Source of the DNA: Oscillospiraceae bacterium
GTDB lineage: Bacteria > Bacillota > Clostridia > Oscillospirales > Acutalibacteraceae
DNA length: 64,000 bases
Assembly: GCA_902762875.1 (NCBI GenBank)
Contig: CACWPS010000002.1
Span: forward strand, 81,296-145,295
Reading direction: 5' to 3'
Of the stretch, positions 50,268 to 60,284 are shown in pieces (positions within the stretch are counted from its first letter, which is position 1; the number at the start of each line of letters is the position of its first letter). The translations under genes and the position numbers were made by a program. The notes beneath the pieces were generated by a model. The model saw nothing but the letters and a program-made list of their open reading frames with translations. It was not told the origin of the DNA and searched no databases.

Positions 50268-52670
50268 ATGACTAAATATACCGTTACCGAGCTTGCTTCA
50301 ATGATCGAGTCCAAGCTCTCTCACAATTTCGGCGTAACACCGGCTCAGGCTTCAGACGAGCTTTTTTATAAAGCCTGCGTGCTTGTTTTGCTTGAAATTA
50401 TGAGCAAACGCCGCACGGAGTTTAAAAAGTCCGTTGACGAGCAGGAAGCAAAAACCGTTTATTATCTAAGTATGGAGTTTTTAATGGGCCGCTCCCTTAA
50501 AAATAATCTCTACAATTTAGACCTTACAGATACTATGGCTAAGGCGCTTGCAAAGTTTAAGGTAAAGCTTGTCAAGCTTTATGATTTTGAGCCTGATGCA
50601 GGGCTTGGCAACGGAGGTCTCGGCCGTCTTGCCGCCTGCTTCCTTGACGGGCTTTCCACAGGAAGCTATCCGGCTATGGGCTACTGCATTCGCTACGAGT
50701 TAGGTATCTTCCGTCAAAAATTAGTTGACGGCTGGCAGACCGAGCTGCCTGATTTTTGGCTTCCCGGCGGCGGAGTATGGCTCGAACAGCGCCCTGCTTC
50801 GGCGGTTGATGTCAATTTTGACGGCAAGATAAACGAGTGGTGGGACGGCAGCTATCACCACATTGAGCATACGGGTTATCAGACCGTTCGCGCCGTTCCG
50901 TACGACCTTATGGTTGCAGGTAAGGACGGTAAGACCGTAAATGTACTGCGCCTTTGGAGTGCAGAGTGTCAGGACTTTGATATGTCGGCATTTAATCAGG
51001 GCGATTATGTGCGTGCCCTCGAACAGCGTGCTATGACCGAGACTATTTCAAAGGTACTTTACCCCGAGGACAATCATATCGAAGGCAAATCCCTTAGACT
51101 CCGTCAGCAGTATTTCTTGGTTTCGGCTTCAATTCAGGATATTTTAAACCGCCACTTAAGAAAGTACAACACCCTTGACAATCTGCCTGATAAGGTTGCT
51201 ATCCACATTAACGACACCCACCCCACCCTCTCTATCCCCGAGCTTATGCGCTTTTTGCTGGACGAGTGCGGTTACGGTTGGGACAAAGCGTGGGATCTTG
51301 TGACCCGTACTGTAGCTTACACTAACCACACCATTATGTCCGAGGCGCTGGAGTGCTGGCCTGTTGAGCTTATTAAGCAGCGCATCCCCCGCATTTATCA
51401 GATAATTAAGGAAATCGACCGCCGCTTCAGGGGCGAGGTTCTCTCCCGCACGGGCGACCCTGCTATAGTAGAGCGCACCGCCATTATTCAGAACGGCATT
51501 ATAAAAATGGCTAACCTTTGTGTTGCGGCATGTCACACCGTAAACGGTGTTTCAAAGCTTCACAGTGAAATTCTTGTAAAGGAGCTTTTCACCGACTACG
51601 CTAAAATGACCCCCGAAAAGTTCACCAATGTTACAAACGGTATTGCCCATAGGCGTTGGCTGTGTCAGGCTAACCCCGAGCTTACATCTTACCTTACCGA
51701 GCTTATCGGCAACGGCTTTATTAAAGATGCCGCCCAGCTTGAAAAGCTTATGGAATATAAGGACGATAGCGCAGTACTCGATAGGTTGCAGGCAATCAAG
51801 CGCCAGAATAAGGTTCGCTTTGCCGATTATGTTAAGGATAAAACCTCTATTATCTTAGACCCCGATTCCATTTTCGATATGCAGGTAAAGAGACTTCACG
51901 AATACAAGCGTCAGCACCTTAACGCCCTTAACATCATTTCGGAATACCTTTATTTAAAGAACAATCCGAATGCCGACTTTACTCCTAAGACCTATATCTT
52001 CGGTGCTAAGGCGGCGGCGGGCTACCTCTTTGCTAAAGAGATTATCCAAATGATTTACAAGCTTTCGACCGTTATCGACAATGACCGCACCGTAAACGAC
52101 AAGCTCAAGATTTTATTCCTTGAGGACTACCGTGTAACCTTAGCCGAGCTTATGATTCCCTCTGCCGATATAAGCGAGCAGATATCCCTCGCTTCTACCG
52201 AGGCCAGCGGTACGGGTAATATGAAGCTTATGATGAACGGTGCAATCACCTTGGGTACTGAGGACGGCGCCAATGTGGAAATTCACAAGGCAGTTGGGGA
52301 CGATAACATCATTATCTTCGGTATGCAGACCCCCGAGGTACTCTCTCTCCAGAAAAACGGCTACTCCCCCGCTCGGTATTATAACAACAATCCCGAATTA
52401 AAGCAGGCGCTTGACTTTATAGGCAAGGGCATTGCGGGTCAACCCTTTGAGAATATTTATAATTCCCTTAAGAATAATGACCGCTATATGGCACTTGCGG
52501 ACTTTGCCGACTACAGAAAAGCACAGCAAAAGGCAAGCACGCTTTATAATGACCGTGAGAAGTGGAATAAGATGTCTCTTGTAAACATTGCAAAGTCGGG
52601 TATCTTTGCGGCAGACCGTTCTATTGACGACTATGCTAAAAATATCTGGCACTTAAAGCCGGTTAAGTAA
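50268..52670 (+). CDS. glgP: Glycogen phosphorylase
   Basis: The 800-residue protein has EFLMGRSLKNNLYNL, DAGLGNGGLGRLAACFLDGL, FDMQVKRLHEYKRQHLN and the PLP-lysine block EASGTGNMKLMMNGAITLGT. It releases glucose-1-phosphate from glycogen or maltodextrin. It is followed 3 bp later by a GH13 enzyme, suggesting a joint glycogen/maltodextrin role, with phosphoglucomutase nearby. Confidence 0.97.
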   Translation: MTKYTVTELASMIESKLSHNFGVTPAQASDELFYKACVLVLLEIMSKRRTEFKKSVDEQEAKTVYYLSMEFLMGRSLKNNLYNLDLTDTMAKALAKFKVKLVKLYDFEPDAGLGNGGLGRLAACFLDGLSTGSYPAMGYCIRYELGIFRQKLVDGWQTELPDFWLPGGGVWLEQRPASAVDVNFDGKINEWWDGSYHHIEHTGYQTVRAVPYDLMVAGKDGKTVNVLRLWSAECQDFDMSAFNQGDYVRALEQRAMTETISKVLYPEDNHIEGKSLRLRQQYFLVSASIQDILNRHLRKYNTLDNLPDKVAIHINDTHPTLSIPELMRFLLDECGYGWDKAWDLVTRTVAYTNHTIMSEALECWPVELIKQRIPRIYQIIKEIDRRFRGEVLSRTGDPAIVERTAIIQNGIIKMANLCVAACHTVNGVSKLHSEILVKELFTDYAKMTPEKFTNVTNGIAHRRWLCQANPELTSYLTELIGNGFIKDAAQLEKLMEYKDDSAVLDRLQAIKRQNKVRFADYVKDKTSIILDPDSIFDMQVKRLHEYKRQHLNALNIISEYLYLKNNPNADFTPKTYIFGAKAAAGYLFAKEIIQMIYKLSTVIDNDRTVNDKLKILFLEDYRVTLAELMIPSADISEQISLASTEASGTGNMKLMMNGAITLGTEDGANVEIHKAVGDDNIIIFGMQTPEVLSLQKNGYSPARYYNNNPELKQALDFIGKGIAGQPFENIYNSLKNNDRYMALADFADYRKAQQKASTLYNDREKWNKMSLVNIAKSGIFAADRSIDDYAKNIWHLKPVK

Positions 52671-52673
52671 TTT

Positions 52674-54524
52674 ATGGAACATTATCCTTTTGATTCAAGA
52701 AACCCCATTTACCGTAATAAATTAGGAGCTTTAGCCGAAGGAGATACCCTTCGGCTAAAGCTGTTGTTACATAATGATGCCCGTGTTCATTCGGCTTTTT
52801 TGCTTTTGCGTGACGATAAGGACGAAGTTGTGCGAGAAGCTAAAATGACGGCGGGAGACGAGCTTGACGGCTACCGCTTTTATGAGTGCGAAACAACCCT
52901 TACAGAGGGGCTTTATTGGTATCAATTCCGCTATACAAGTGAGCATGGCGAGTTCCGTGTGGTAAAGAGCGACCATTCCTTGGGAATCGTTGCAAATGAG
53001 GGTGAATGGTGGCAGTTAACCGTATATAACCGTGATTATTCCACCCCAAATTGGCTTGACGGCGGTATTATCTATCAGATTTTCCCCGATAGATTTTATA
53101 ATTCCCACACCCCGAAGTCTGATATCCCCGAGGACCGCTATGTATGCGAGGACTGGTACAAACCACCCGAATACCGCCAAACAAGGGATAAATGCAGTCT
53201 CGGTAACGATTATTACGGCGGCGACCTTAAAGGTATTGAAGAAAAGCTCCCCTATTTAGAGGAGCTGGGGGTAAGCTGTATATACCTAAACCCGATTTTT
53301 GAGGCCCACTCAAACCACCGCTACAATACAGCGGATTATCTTAAAATTGACCCCTCCCTCGGCACAGAGGATGACTTGGTTTCCCTTGTTAATGAAGCCC
53401 AAAAGCACGGTATAGGCATAGTTTTAGACGGCGTTTTTTCCCACACAGGGGATGACAGCCGCTATTTCAACGCTAAACGCCGCTATGATACTCTCGGTGC
53501 GGCAAATTCCCCCGAGTCACCCTATCACAGCTGGTACAAGTTCGGCGATTATCCCACGGGCTATTCCTGCTGGTGGGGCGTGCCCTCTTTGCCCGAAACG
53601 GACGAGGATGATATATCCTTCTCAAGCTTTATTACGGGTGAAAACGGGGTTATAAGATACTGGCTTAAAAGGGGAATTAAGGGCTGGCGGCTTGATGTTG
53701 CAGACGAGCTGCCCGACTCCTTCATTGATAAAATTCGTCTTGCCGTGAAATCCGAGGGGAAAGAAAACTACCTTTTAGGCGAGGTTTGGGAGGACGCTAC
53801 AAATAAAATAAGCTACGGCAGCAGGCGCAGATTTCTGCGTGGAAGACAGCTTGATTCGGTTATGAATTATCCCCTTGCCGATGCGATAATAACCTATGTT
53901 AAAGGCGGAAATTCCCGAGCTTTGGTTGATACCGTGCTTGATATATTGGAAAATTACCCGCCCCAATCGGTAAGTCTTTTGATGAACCATATCGGCACCC
54001 ACGATACGGCGAGAATACTTACCCGACTTGCTAAAGGCGATGCCGAGGGCGACCGAGAGTGGCAGGCTCGGCAGACCCTGACGACGGAGGAATACTCCCA
54101 CGGAGTTGATCTTTTAAAGCTTGCGGCGGTGATTCAGTACACAATACCCGGCGTGCCCTCACTCTATTACGGGGACGAGGCGGGAATGAGCGGCTACGGC
54201 GACCCGTTCTGCCGCAGAGCCTTCCCGTGGGGAAAAGAGGATAAGGAGCTTACCGCATTTTATAAAAAATTAGGTCAAATGAGGAGAAACAGCCCCGTCT
54301 TTAAATCAGGGGAGTTTGTTCCCGTATACGCTAATTTCGGCGATATTGTATATATTCGCAAAAAGGAAAAAAATGAGGTGCTCGTGGCGGTTAACCGTTG
54401 GCATGAGCCTTCCGAAATAGAAATTCCCGAAAGATTTAATACCGCTAAGGTAATTTTCGGTAATAAACCGAAGAACGGCAAACTAAACTTAAATAAAGAG
54501 GATTTTGCAGTTTTAGAGCTTTAA
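52674..54524 (+). CDS. GH13 alpha-glucan hydrolase (neopullulanase-like)
   Basis: The 616-residue protein has an N-terminal beta-sandwich (about 1-120, CBM34-like) and a GH13 barrel: GIIYQIFPDRFYNS, LYLNPIFEAHSNHRYNTADY-like region, GIVLDGVFSHTGDD, the nucleophile GWRLDVADEL, the acid/base LLGEVWED and the stabiliser NHIGTHDTARI. No signal peptide is seen, so it acts in the cytosol on maltodextrins or branched glucan. The ATG lies 3 bp after glgP with only a weak ribosome-binding site, so translational coupling is likely. Confidence 0.93.
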   Translation: MEHYPFDSRNPIYRNKLGALAEGDTLRLKLLLHNDARVHSAFLLLRDDKDEVVREAKMTAGDELDGYRFYECETTLTEGLYWYQFRYTSEHGEFRVVKSDHSLGIVANEGEWWQLTVYNRDYSTPNWLDGGIIYQIFPDRFYNSHTPKSDIPEDRYVCEDWYKPPEYRQTRDKCSLGNDYYGGDLKGIEEKLPYLEELGVSCIYLNPIFEAHSNHRYNTADYLKIDPSLGTEDDLVSLVNEAQKHGIGIVLDGVFSHTGDDSRYFNAKRRYDTLGAANSPESPYHSWYKFGDYPTGYSCWWGVPSLPETDEDDISFSSFITGENGVIRYWLKRGIKGWRLDVADELPDSFIDKIRLAVKSEGKENYLLGEVWEDATNKISYGSRRRFLRGRQLDSVMNYPLADAIITYVKGGNSRALVDTVLDILENYPPQSVSLLMNHIGTHDTARILTRLAKGDAEGDREWQARQTLTTEEYSHGVDLLKLAAVIQYTIPGVPSLYYGDEAGMSGYGDPFCRRAFPWGKEDKELTAFYKKLGQMRRNSPVFKSGEFVPVYANFGDIVYIRKKEKNEVLVAVNRWHEPSEIEIPERFNTAKVIFGNKPKNGKLNLNKEDFAVLEL

Positions 54525-54549
54525 TCCCCTTTAATTCGCTTTATCGGGG

Positions 54550-55323
54550 TTGATTTCCTTGAGCGTTTTGCCGTATGTGATTACAATAACCCTTGCCGCT
54601 GGAGTGGGCGGCACGGGGCTTGGCGGTCTTTTCGGAATATTTTTAGGAAAAAAGTCCGCTAAAACAGTCAGCGGACTTTTAAGCTTTGCGGCGGGTGTTA
54701 TGCTCGCCGTGGTTTGTCTTGACCTCGTGCCGGGGGCTATGGAAAATTCCCGAATTTTCCTTGTTTTGTCGGGAACGGCGCTCGGCTTTTTGCTTGTGTT
54801 TCTTTTAAATGACCTTACGCTCCGTTCACATATTACGGCAAACGGAGGGGCTGATATTTCGGAAAGTCGGCTATTTATCGGCGGGGTTGTGACGGCGGTA
54901 GCGGTTGCTCTGCATAATTTTCCCGAGGGTATGGTAATCGGTGCGTCCTTTGTGAGCTTCGGGGCGGATTACCGCTTTACACTAAGCCAAACTGCGGTTG
55001 CGGCGGTAATCGGGCTTCATAATATACCCGAGGGTATGGCTATGGCAGTACCGCTAGCTTCAGGCGGTATGCGAAAATCCGCAGCGGCGGCAATTACCGC
55101 AGTTGCGGGAGCCCCCACCGTTTTAGGGGCATTGGCGGGCTTTTTCTTAGGCTCTTTAAGCCCGTTGTGGCTGAGCCTCTCTTTAAGCCTTGCCTCGGGT
55201 GCTATGTTGTATGTTGTATTCGGCGAGCTTTTGCCCGAAGCTTATTCGATTGACAGCTCCCCTCTTCCCGTGTTTTGCGCCCTTGCGGGAATACTCACGG
55301 GAATTTTTATGGTTCTTGCTTGA
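54550..55323 (+). CDS. ZIP family metal transporter
   Basis: The 257-residue membrane protein has about eight helices and two ZIP motifs, VALHNFPEGMVIGASF and IGLHNIPEGMAMAVPLASGG, with histidine, asparagine and glutamate metal ligands. It probably imports zinc or another divalent metal. The start is probably the TTG at 54550, with GGGG only one base upstream, so a later TTG (codon 4) is possible. Confidence 0.88.
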   Translation: MISLSVLPYVITITLAAGVGGTGLGGLFGIFLGKKSAKTVSGLLSFAAGVMLAVVCLDLVPGAMENSRIFLVLSGTALGFLLVFLLNDLTLRSHITANGGADISESRLFIGGVVTAVAVALHNFPEGMVIGASFVSFGADYRFTLSQTAVAAVIGLHNIPEGMAMAVPLASGGMRKSAAAAITAVAGAPTVLGALAGFFLGSLSPLWLSLSLSLASGAMLYVVFGELLPEAYSIDSSPLPVFCALAGILTGIFMVLA

Positions 55324-55378
55324 AAAATTAAAAATGCAGTTAAAAAAGTCTTTTATATATGTTGGTTTATGCGAGTTC

Positions 55379-55577
55379 AGCCTCCCTTGTGTAAAGGGAG
55401 GTGTCACGGAGTGACGGAGGGATTGTAATAGAAGCTTGCAATCAAAACATAGATTTTTAGAATAATGTGCAATCCCCCAGTCTCGCTACGCTCGACAGCC
55501 GCTGACGGCGGCGGTCTCCTCTGTCACTGCGTGACATCTCCTCACACTGTGAGGAGTCACCCTTTACACAAGGGGGC
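55379..55577. repeat. Composite palindromic intergenic repeat, copy 2
   Basis: GCCTCCCTTGTGTAAAGGGAGG, then GTCACGGAGTGAC and GGAGGGATT, a short unique centre, CCCCCAGTCTCGC, a GCCGCTGACGGCGGC stem, CTCCTCACACTGTGAGGAG and CCTTTACACAAGGGGGCC. The 199-bp unit shares its head and tail design with 4681-4809 and adds further hairpins. The other parts of 55324-55674 hold only the terminator. Confidence 0.75.
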
Positions 55578-55612
55578 CGAAGAGCACCCGCAATTTATTA
55601 TAGAACCTTAAA

Positions 55613-55663
55613 AAAAACCGACAAATCCAAACCCGATTTTAAGGGTGGATTTGTCGGTTTTCT
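55613..55663 (-). terminator. Terminator of the adhE-hydrogenase operon
   Basis: AAAACCGACAAATCC and GGATTTGTCGGTTTT pair over 15 bp with an inner hairpin loop, giving a U tract on the minus strand after the hydrogenase-like gene. Confidence 0.85.
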
Positions 55664-55674
55664 TAATTGTAGCT

Positions 55675-57093
55675 TTAATCTATTTTTCCGAGCTGGCTTA
55701 AGGCGTCGGTAATGGTCTTTTCGTAGGCTTCCTTGCCGTACTTATCAACCTCCGCCTTATTCTTTTCGCCGTGGGTAAGACAGCCTGCGCCGCCTATACA
55801 GCCGCCGACGCATGCCATACCCTCAATAAAGTTAGCGTCAAGCACATTCTTGCTCTTTTTAAGCAGAGCCATACGGCATTCCTCTATACCGTCGCAGGAA
55901 ACCGCCTTTAAATCGAAGTCGGTTATGCCCCGCTCCTTAAGGCCTTCGGCTACTGCGTCGGCAAGTCCGCCGCAACGGGCAAAAATTCTGCCGAAGTAAG
56001 AAGCGTTATCAAGCACATCCTCTTCCATTTCCATAATTTCAAGGTCACGGCTGTCAAACAGCGCCTGTAATTCCTCGAAGGTAATAACGCAGTCGATATA
56101 GGGACGCACCTCCGGCTTTTGGAACTCCATCTTCTTTGCGGTGCAGGGCCCGATAAAGACAATTTTGGAATCTGGGTCGGTCTCCTTTATGTACTTGGCA
56201 ATGGTGGCGGCGGGAGAAAGGTTGTGGGAAATATTGTCCGCAAGCTCGGGGAACTGACCCTTTACATAGCTTACAAAGGCGGGACAGCAGGAGCTGGTTA
56301 AAAAGCCCTTTTCGGCAAGCTCGCCCGACTCTGCGTAGGCCACCATATCAGCGCCCAAAGCCGCCTCAACTACCGAGTGAAAACCGAGTGTCTTAATGCC
56401 CGTAATAACCTGACCGAGCTTTGCATATCTGAACTGGCTGGAAATAGAGGGCGCAATAACGGCGTAAACCTTTTCCTTATTTTTAAGCATCTCAATAGCG
56501 TCCAAAATAAAGGACTTATCGGTTATAGCGCCGAAGGGGCACTGGTAAACGCAGGCACCGCAGGAAATGCACTTATCGTTGTCAATGCTTGCCGCCTTGC
56601 TTTCGGTCATGGAAATTGCGCCCACCTTACAAGATTTAACGCAGGGACGCTTGAAGTCCATAATTGCACTGTAGGGACAGACCTTAGCACACTGACCGCA
56701 CTCAACGCACTTGGTTTTATCAATGTGCGCCTTCTGCTGGCTGTCAAAGGTGATAGCCCCCCTGCGGCAGACATCCTCACAGCGGTGAGCCAAGCAACCT
56801 CGGCAAGCGTCGGTTACCTCATATCCGCCCATAGGGCACTCGTCACAGGCTATCTCAATAACCTCGATAACATTGGGGTTTTCCTTATCGCCACCCATTG
56901 CGATTTTTACACGCTCGCCTAAAATAGCACGCTCCTTGTAAACACAGCAACGCATAGTGGGCTCGTTACCGGGTACTATTGTTTTGGGAATATCAAGCAA
57001 ATGCTCGGTCAAGGTTCCGTTCCAGGCCTCTCTGGCAACCTCCCTTAGCACTTTATATTTAAGATGTTGTACCTTAGTATCAAACTTTCTCAC
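55675..57093 (-). CDS. [FeFe] hydrogenase-like protein with ferredoxin domain
   Basis: The 472-residue protein carries several [4Fe-4S] motifs (CRGCLAHRCEDVC; CVECGQCAKVCPYSAI; CISCGACVYQCPFGAI) and an H-cluster-type domain with TSSCCPAFVSYV, FIGPCTAKKMEF and EGMACVGGCIGGAGC, corresponding to motifs L1-L3 including all H-cluster cysteines. Extra cysteines occur in the N-terminal 100 residues. It resembles group B (ancestral) [FeFe] hydrogenases of Clostridia. Start is GTG with AAGGAG. It closes the operon after the SpoIIE-type phosphatase, and may catalyse hydrogen turnover with ferredoxin. Confidence 0.85.
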   Translation of the reverse strand: MRKFDTKVQHLKYKVLREVAREAWNGTLTEHLLDIPKTIVPGNEPTMRCCVYKERAILGERVKIAMGGDKENPNVIEVIEIACDECPMGGYEVTDACRGCLAHRCEDVCRRGAITFDSQQKAHIDKTKCVECGQCAKVCPYSAIMDFKRPCVKSCKVGAISMTESKAASIDNDKCISCGACVYQCPFGAITDKSFILDAIEMLKNKEKVYAVIAPSISSQFRYAKLGQVITGIKTLGFHSVVEAALGADMVAYAESGELAEKGFLTSSCCPAFVSYVKGQFPELADNISHNLSPAATIAKYIKETDPDSKIVFIGPCTAKKMEFQKPEVRPYIDCVITFEELQALFDSRDLEIMEMEEDVLDNASYFGRIFARCGGLADAVAEGLKERGITDFDLKAVSCDGIEECRMALLKKSKNVLDANFIEGMACVGGCIGGAGCLTHGEKNKAEVDKYGKEAYEKTITDALSQLGKID

Positions 57094-57108
57094 AGCTGTT
57101 ACTCCTTA

Positions 57109-58281
57109 TTAAAAATAACTTACTTTAATTCTTTTGCCCATTTTTTTAAGGCAGTCGGACAGCTCGGTTACAAGCTGCATTTTAATGTTGAAATTAATCG
57201 GCAAATCGGGGTTTTGGTGAGCGGGATTTACCGCCCTGCCCACGAAAAAGTTAATATCTGTCGCTTCCTCGAAAAGCATACGGCATATTAAAGATGCGCC
57301 GTCCCGCTTTACGCCCCAATGGGAATAGGATTCGTTGTCGCTAAGATAGTCCTTAGCGTATTCAAGCACACGGCTTACGGTGATAACCCCCTCGGTTACT
57401 AAATCCACACCCTCAAGCTCGGCTATCGGCGGAATATCCTTATCAATAAACTCAAGCTTAGGTCTTAGGGGCTTTCCTAAATAGTTTGAAGCAATAGTTG
57501 AAGTCGTACCGCCGCAAACTATATGCTTGCCCTCTTTTGAGAAGAAGAGAGACATCATCTTATCGCAGTCATCACGGTTAGAGGGAGGGCCGAACAGCAG
57601 GTTCATAGGCTCACGCCGTCTTATTCTTACAACGCAAGAGGTTGCGTCGTCCCCCGGCTTTCCGCCGTAAAGACGGTTGCACTCGTCGATTAAAATAGTC
57701 GAAAGGGTTTTTGCGGTATATCCCACCGAATAAAAGGTCTTCATAAACTCGACTATATCCTTGCGCTCCCAGCCGAAGTTGTAATCTATGCCTATACCTG
57801 CGTGGGGGCAACCGTCGCTCATCATAACGAAAACATCGTCCTCACGAAGCCGTATTTTCGACTGAAAGATTTTTTTACCGTCTATATTCAGCTCGGTTTT
57901 CGGGTAGTCATAATCCTCACCGTCACGAAGCATTATTACAAGGGGGTTATCGTACTGAATAAGCTCCGCTTCCCCCGTTCCGATAAGGCGCATTATTGTA
58001 AAGGTAGAGTAGGCAACACCACGCTCTGAGCACACGGGAAGTGTGGCGGCGATTGTGTTGACACAGTCGGTAAGGGAGAGACCCGCCGCTATCATTGTGG
58101 AAATAATTTTAGAGGTAAGGGTTGAGAGTATACTCGCCTTAACGCCGCTTCCGAGCCCGTCCGCCAACACGATAACCGTAGAGCCGTCCTCCTGCTCGAT
58201 AACATCCACATGGTCGCCGCAAAGCTCTTCGCCCTCATGAAAAATACTGCGGTAGCCTATATCTGCGCAAAGATTATTCAT
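57109..58281 (-). CDS. SpoIIE-type PP2C serine phosphatase
   Basis: The 390-residue protein has VIVLADGLGSGVKASILSTL near residue 35, VMMSDGCPHAGIG near 150 and a D-D-A-T segment (PGDDATSCVVRI) near 210, the aspartates binding the metals of PP2C/SpoIIE phosphatases. The C-terminal part (about 220-390) is a separate domain. It overlaps the hydrogenase-like sensor by 8 bp. Linkage of such a phosphatase to HydS-like proteins recurs in Clostridia and implies a phosphorylation circuit that reads redox or hydrogen state. Confidence 0.88.
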   Translation of the reverse strand: MNNLCADIGYRSIFHEGEELCGDHVDVIEQEDGSTVIVLADGLGSGVKASILSTLTSKIISTMIAAGLSLTDCVNTIAATLPVCSERGVAYSTFTIMRLIGTGEAELIQYDNPLVIMLRDGEDYDYPKTELNIDGKKIFQSKIRLREDDVFVMMSDGCPHAGIGIDYNFGWERKDIVEFMKTFYSVGYTAKTLSTILIDECNRLYGGKPGDDATSCVVRIRRREPMNLLFGPPSNRDDCDKMMSLFFSKEGKHIVCGGTTSTIASNYLGKPLRPKLEFIDKDIPPIAELEGVDLVTEGVITVSRVLEYAKDYLSDNESYSHWGVKRDGASLICRMLFEEATDINFFVGRAVNPAHQNPDLPINFNIKMQLVTELSDCLKKMGKRIKVSYF

Positions 58282-59953
58282 CGCTTATCGACTCCTTAAG
58301 CTTGGTAAGCGCAATTTTGGTTTCTGCCGCTGTCTCGCCCAAAAGGGATGCGATTTCCTGAACAATTCGCATCTGCTTTTCCACAACCTTATCGGCGGTT
58401 TCAACCGTCTGGCGGCTTAAATCCTCTTTTTTAAGTTTTTGATTTTCTTCGTCGGTTACATCACGCAGTATGCAGATAAGCGCCTTGTATTCCTTATCAG
58501 ATACAATCGTCTGCTCTACATATTTATCGTACTCCGCAAGGTAAACCTTATTATCCCTTATTGTTCTGCCTGTGCGCTGAACATCCATAAAGGGCTTGGG
58601 GTCAAGAATACGGATAATCGGCTCGCCCATAACATCCGATTCACGGGGTATGTTCATAAGCTTTAATGCCGCACGGTTTATCTGCTGAACCTCGTAATCC
58701 TCATTCAGCACCACAATACCGTTGGGGGTATTATTAATTATGTTATCCGAGAAGTTCTCCGCCCGCTCCTTAAGGAAGGGAAGACACATTGAAACCTCTG
58801 CCTTGCCCTGAATAATGGCAATAGCCTTTTCACGGCAGGTGTTATATCCGCAGGAGCCGCAGTTAAGCTCATCCTCGGGCCTTAGCTTGCCCATTTTGCG
58901 AAGCGCATCCTTAATTTCGGACTCGGCAGGCATTGGCAGTTTGCGGTCTATAAATTCAAGATTTTTGCGCAAAGACGAAAAATCGGGCTGGGCAACATCA
59001 AAGTCCTTCTTACCCGCATAATTAGACACCGCCATATAATCCCTTACGGGCATACGGTGGTATTTTTCCATTACGGGGCCGCCTATACAGCTGCCCGCAC
59101 AGGCGGACATTTCAATAAAAGCGTGGCTTATTTTGCCCTCCTCAATATCGTGGAGCGCCGCCTTGCAGTTTTCAACACCGTCAACAGCAAGATAGGTATA
59201 GTTAGGAAGCTTATTTTCTTCCATCGTCTTCAAAATACCGCCGGTTGTGGGGAAAAAGCGGGCTAAGCTTTCATCATTTTTATCGAGCTTTTGCTCTAAA
59301 ACAATACCCTCTTCGTTAAATAACTGGGTAAGCTCCTCGAATGTAAGCACCGCATCGGTAATGCCGGAATAATAGTCCGCCTCGTCCTTCTTGGCAACGC
59401 AGGGGCCTATAAATACGGTCTTAGCCTCAGGATTACGGCGCTTAATATCCTTGCAATGCGCCTGCATAGGAGACAGAACATCCGCTAAAAAGGGAAGACA
59501 AGAGGGATAGTATTTTTGAATAAGCAGATTAATCGAATGACAGCAGGAGGATATAACAATCTCCCTATTCTCATCTTTTAGCAGTCTTTCGTACTCTCGC
59601 TTTACTATGGTCGCTCCTATTGCGGTTTCCTCCGCATCGTAAAAGCCCAGCTTTTTAAGAGCGGATTTCAGCTCCTCAAAGCCCACCCCATCATAGTTGG
59701 CAATAAAGGAGGGTGCAACAGAGGCTATTACAGGTGCTCCCGAATTAATAAATACCTTTACTCTCTCGGTTTCGTCCGCAATTTCCTTTGCGTTCTGGGG
59801 GCATACAACGAAGCATTGACCGCAGAGTATACATTCGTTTCCGACTATGTGCGCCTGATTGCCCGAAAATTTAATTGATTTAACGGGACAGTGGCGTATG
59901 CATTTATAACAGTTTTTACAGTTGGACTTTTTAAGCTTTAAAAACTCCGCCAT
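58274..59953 (-). CDS. HydS-like sensory [FeFe] hydrogenase with PAS domain
   Basis: The 559-residue protein has two [4Fe-4S] motifs (CKNCYKCIRHCP, CILCGQCFVVCP), a divergent H-cluster domain (VISSCCHSINLL, VFIGPCVAKKDEA, MSACAGSCIGGPV), a further cluster motif NCGSCGYNTCREKA (near 370) and a C-terminal PAS domain (about 405-515; GIVVLNEDYEVQQINRAALK). This order is that of group C sensory hydrogenases. The L1 motif has SCCHS where catalytic enzymes have SCCPxW, consistent with sensing rather than fast catalysis. Confidence 0.88.
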   Translation of the reverse strand: MAEFLKLKKSNCKNCYKCIRHCPVKSIKFSGNQAHIVGNECILCGQCFVVCPQNAKEIADETERVKVFINSGAPVIASVAPSFIANYDGVGFEELKSALKKLGFYDAEETAIGATIVKREYERLLKDENREIVISSCCHSINLLIQKYYPSCLPFLADVLSPMQAHCKDIKRRNPEAKTVFIGPCVAKKDEADYYSGITDAVLTFEELTQLFNEEGIVLEQKLDKNDESLARFFPTTGGILKTMEENKLPNYTYLAVDGVENCKAALHDIEEGKISHAFIEMSACAGSCIGGPVMEKYHRMPVRDYMAVSNYAGKKDFDVAQPDFSSLRKNLEFIDRKLPMPAESEIKDALRKMGKLRPEDELNCGSCGYNTCREKAIAIIQGKAEVSMCLPFLKERAENFSDNIINNTPNGIVVLNEDYEVQQINRAALKLMNIPRESDVMGEPIIRILDPKPFMDVQRTGRTIRDNKVYLAEYDKYVEQTIVSDKEYKALICILRDVTDEENQKLKKEDLSRQTVETADKVVEKQMRIVQEIASLLGETAAETKIALTKLKESISDE

Positions 59954-60018
59954 ACACAGTCAGTCCTTTTTAATTAGTATTGTATTTAGGAGGAGCAAAA
60001 GCCCCTCCCTTGTTTAAA

Positions 60019-60261
60019 TTACTTTAATTTTGCGAGAATGTTCTCTTCAAAAAAGCCTTTTGCAGTTTCGGGGGATACGGAATAAAGCTCGCCGTCAACG
60101 GTTACGCAAACACCCTTTTGACAGTTGCCCATGCAGAAAGTACCGCCGAGCTCAACCTCTTCCTTTAAATTATTTTCGGAAATGAGATATTGAAATTCCT
60201 CAACAACCTGTCTTGAGCCCTTAAGGTGGCAGGAGCTGCCTATACATACTGTTACTTTCAT
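60019..60261 (-). CDS. Thioredoxin-like [2Fe-2S] ferredoxin
   Basis: The 80-residue protein has VCIGSSCHLKGSRQVVEEFQ and GTFCMGNCQKGVCVTVDGEL, the four cysteines of the NuoE/HydA-associated thioredoxin-like [2Fe-2S] fold. ATG 60261 is set by GGGAGG seven bases upstream, ruling out the five-codon extension. It likely passes electrons to, or reports on, the hydrogenase proteins encoded next. Confidence 0.88.
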   Translation of the reverse strand: MKVTVCIGSSCHLKGSRQVVEEFQYLISENNLKEEVELGGTFCMGNCQKGVCVTVDGELYSVSPETAKGFFEENILAKLK

Positions 60262-60284
60262 TTTATTTCCTCCCAAATTTTATA

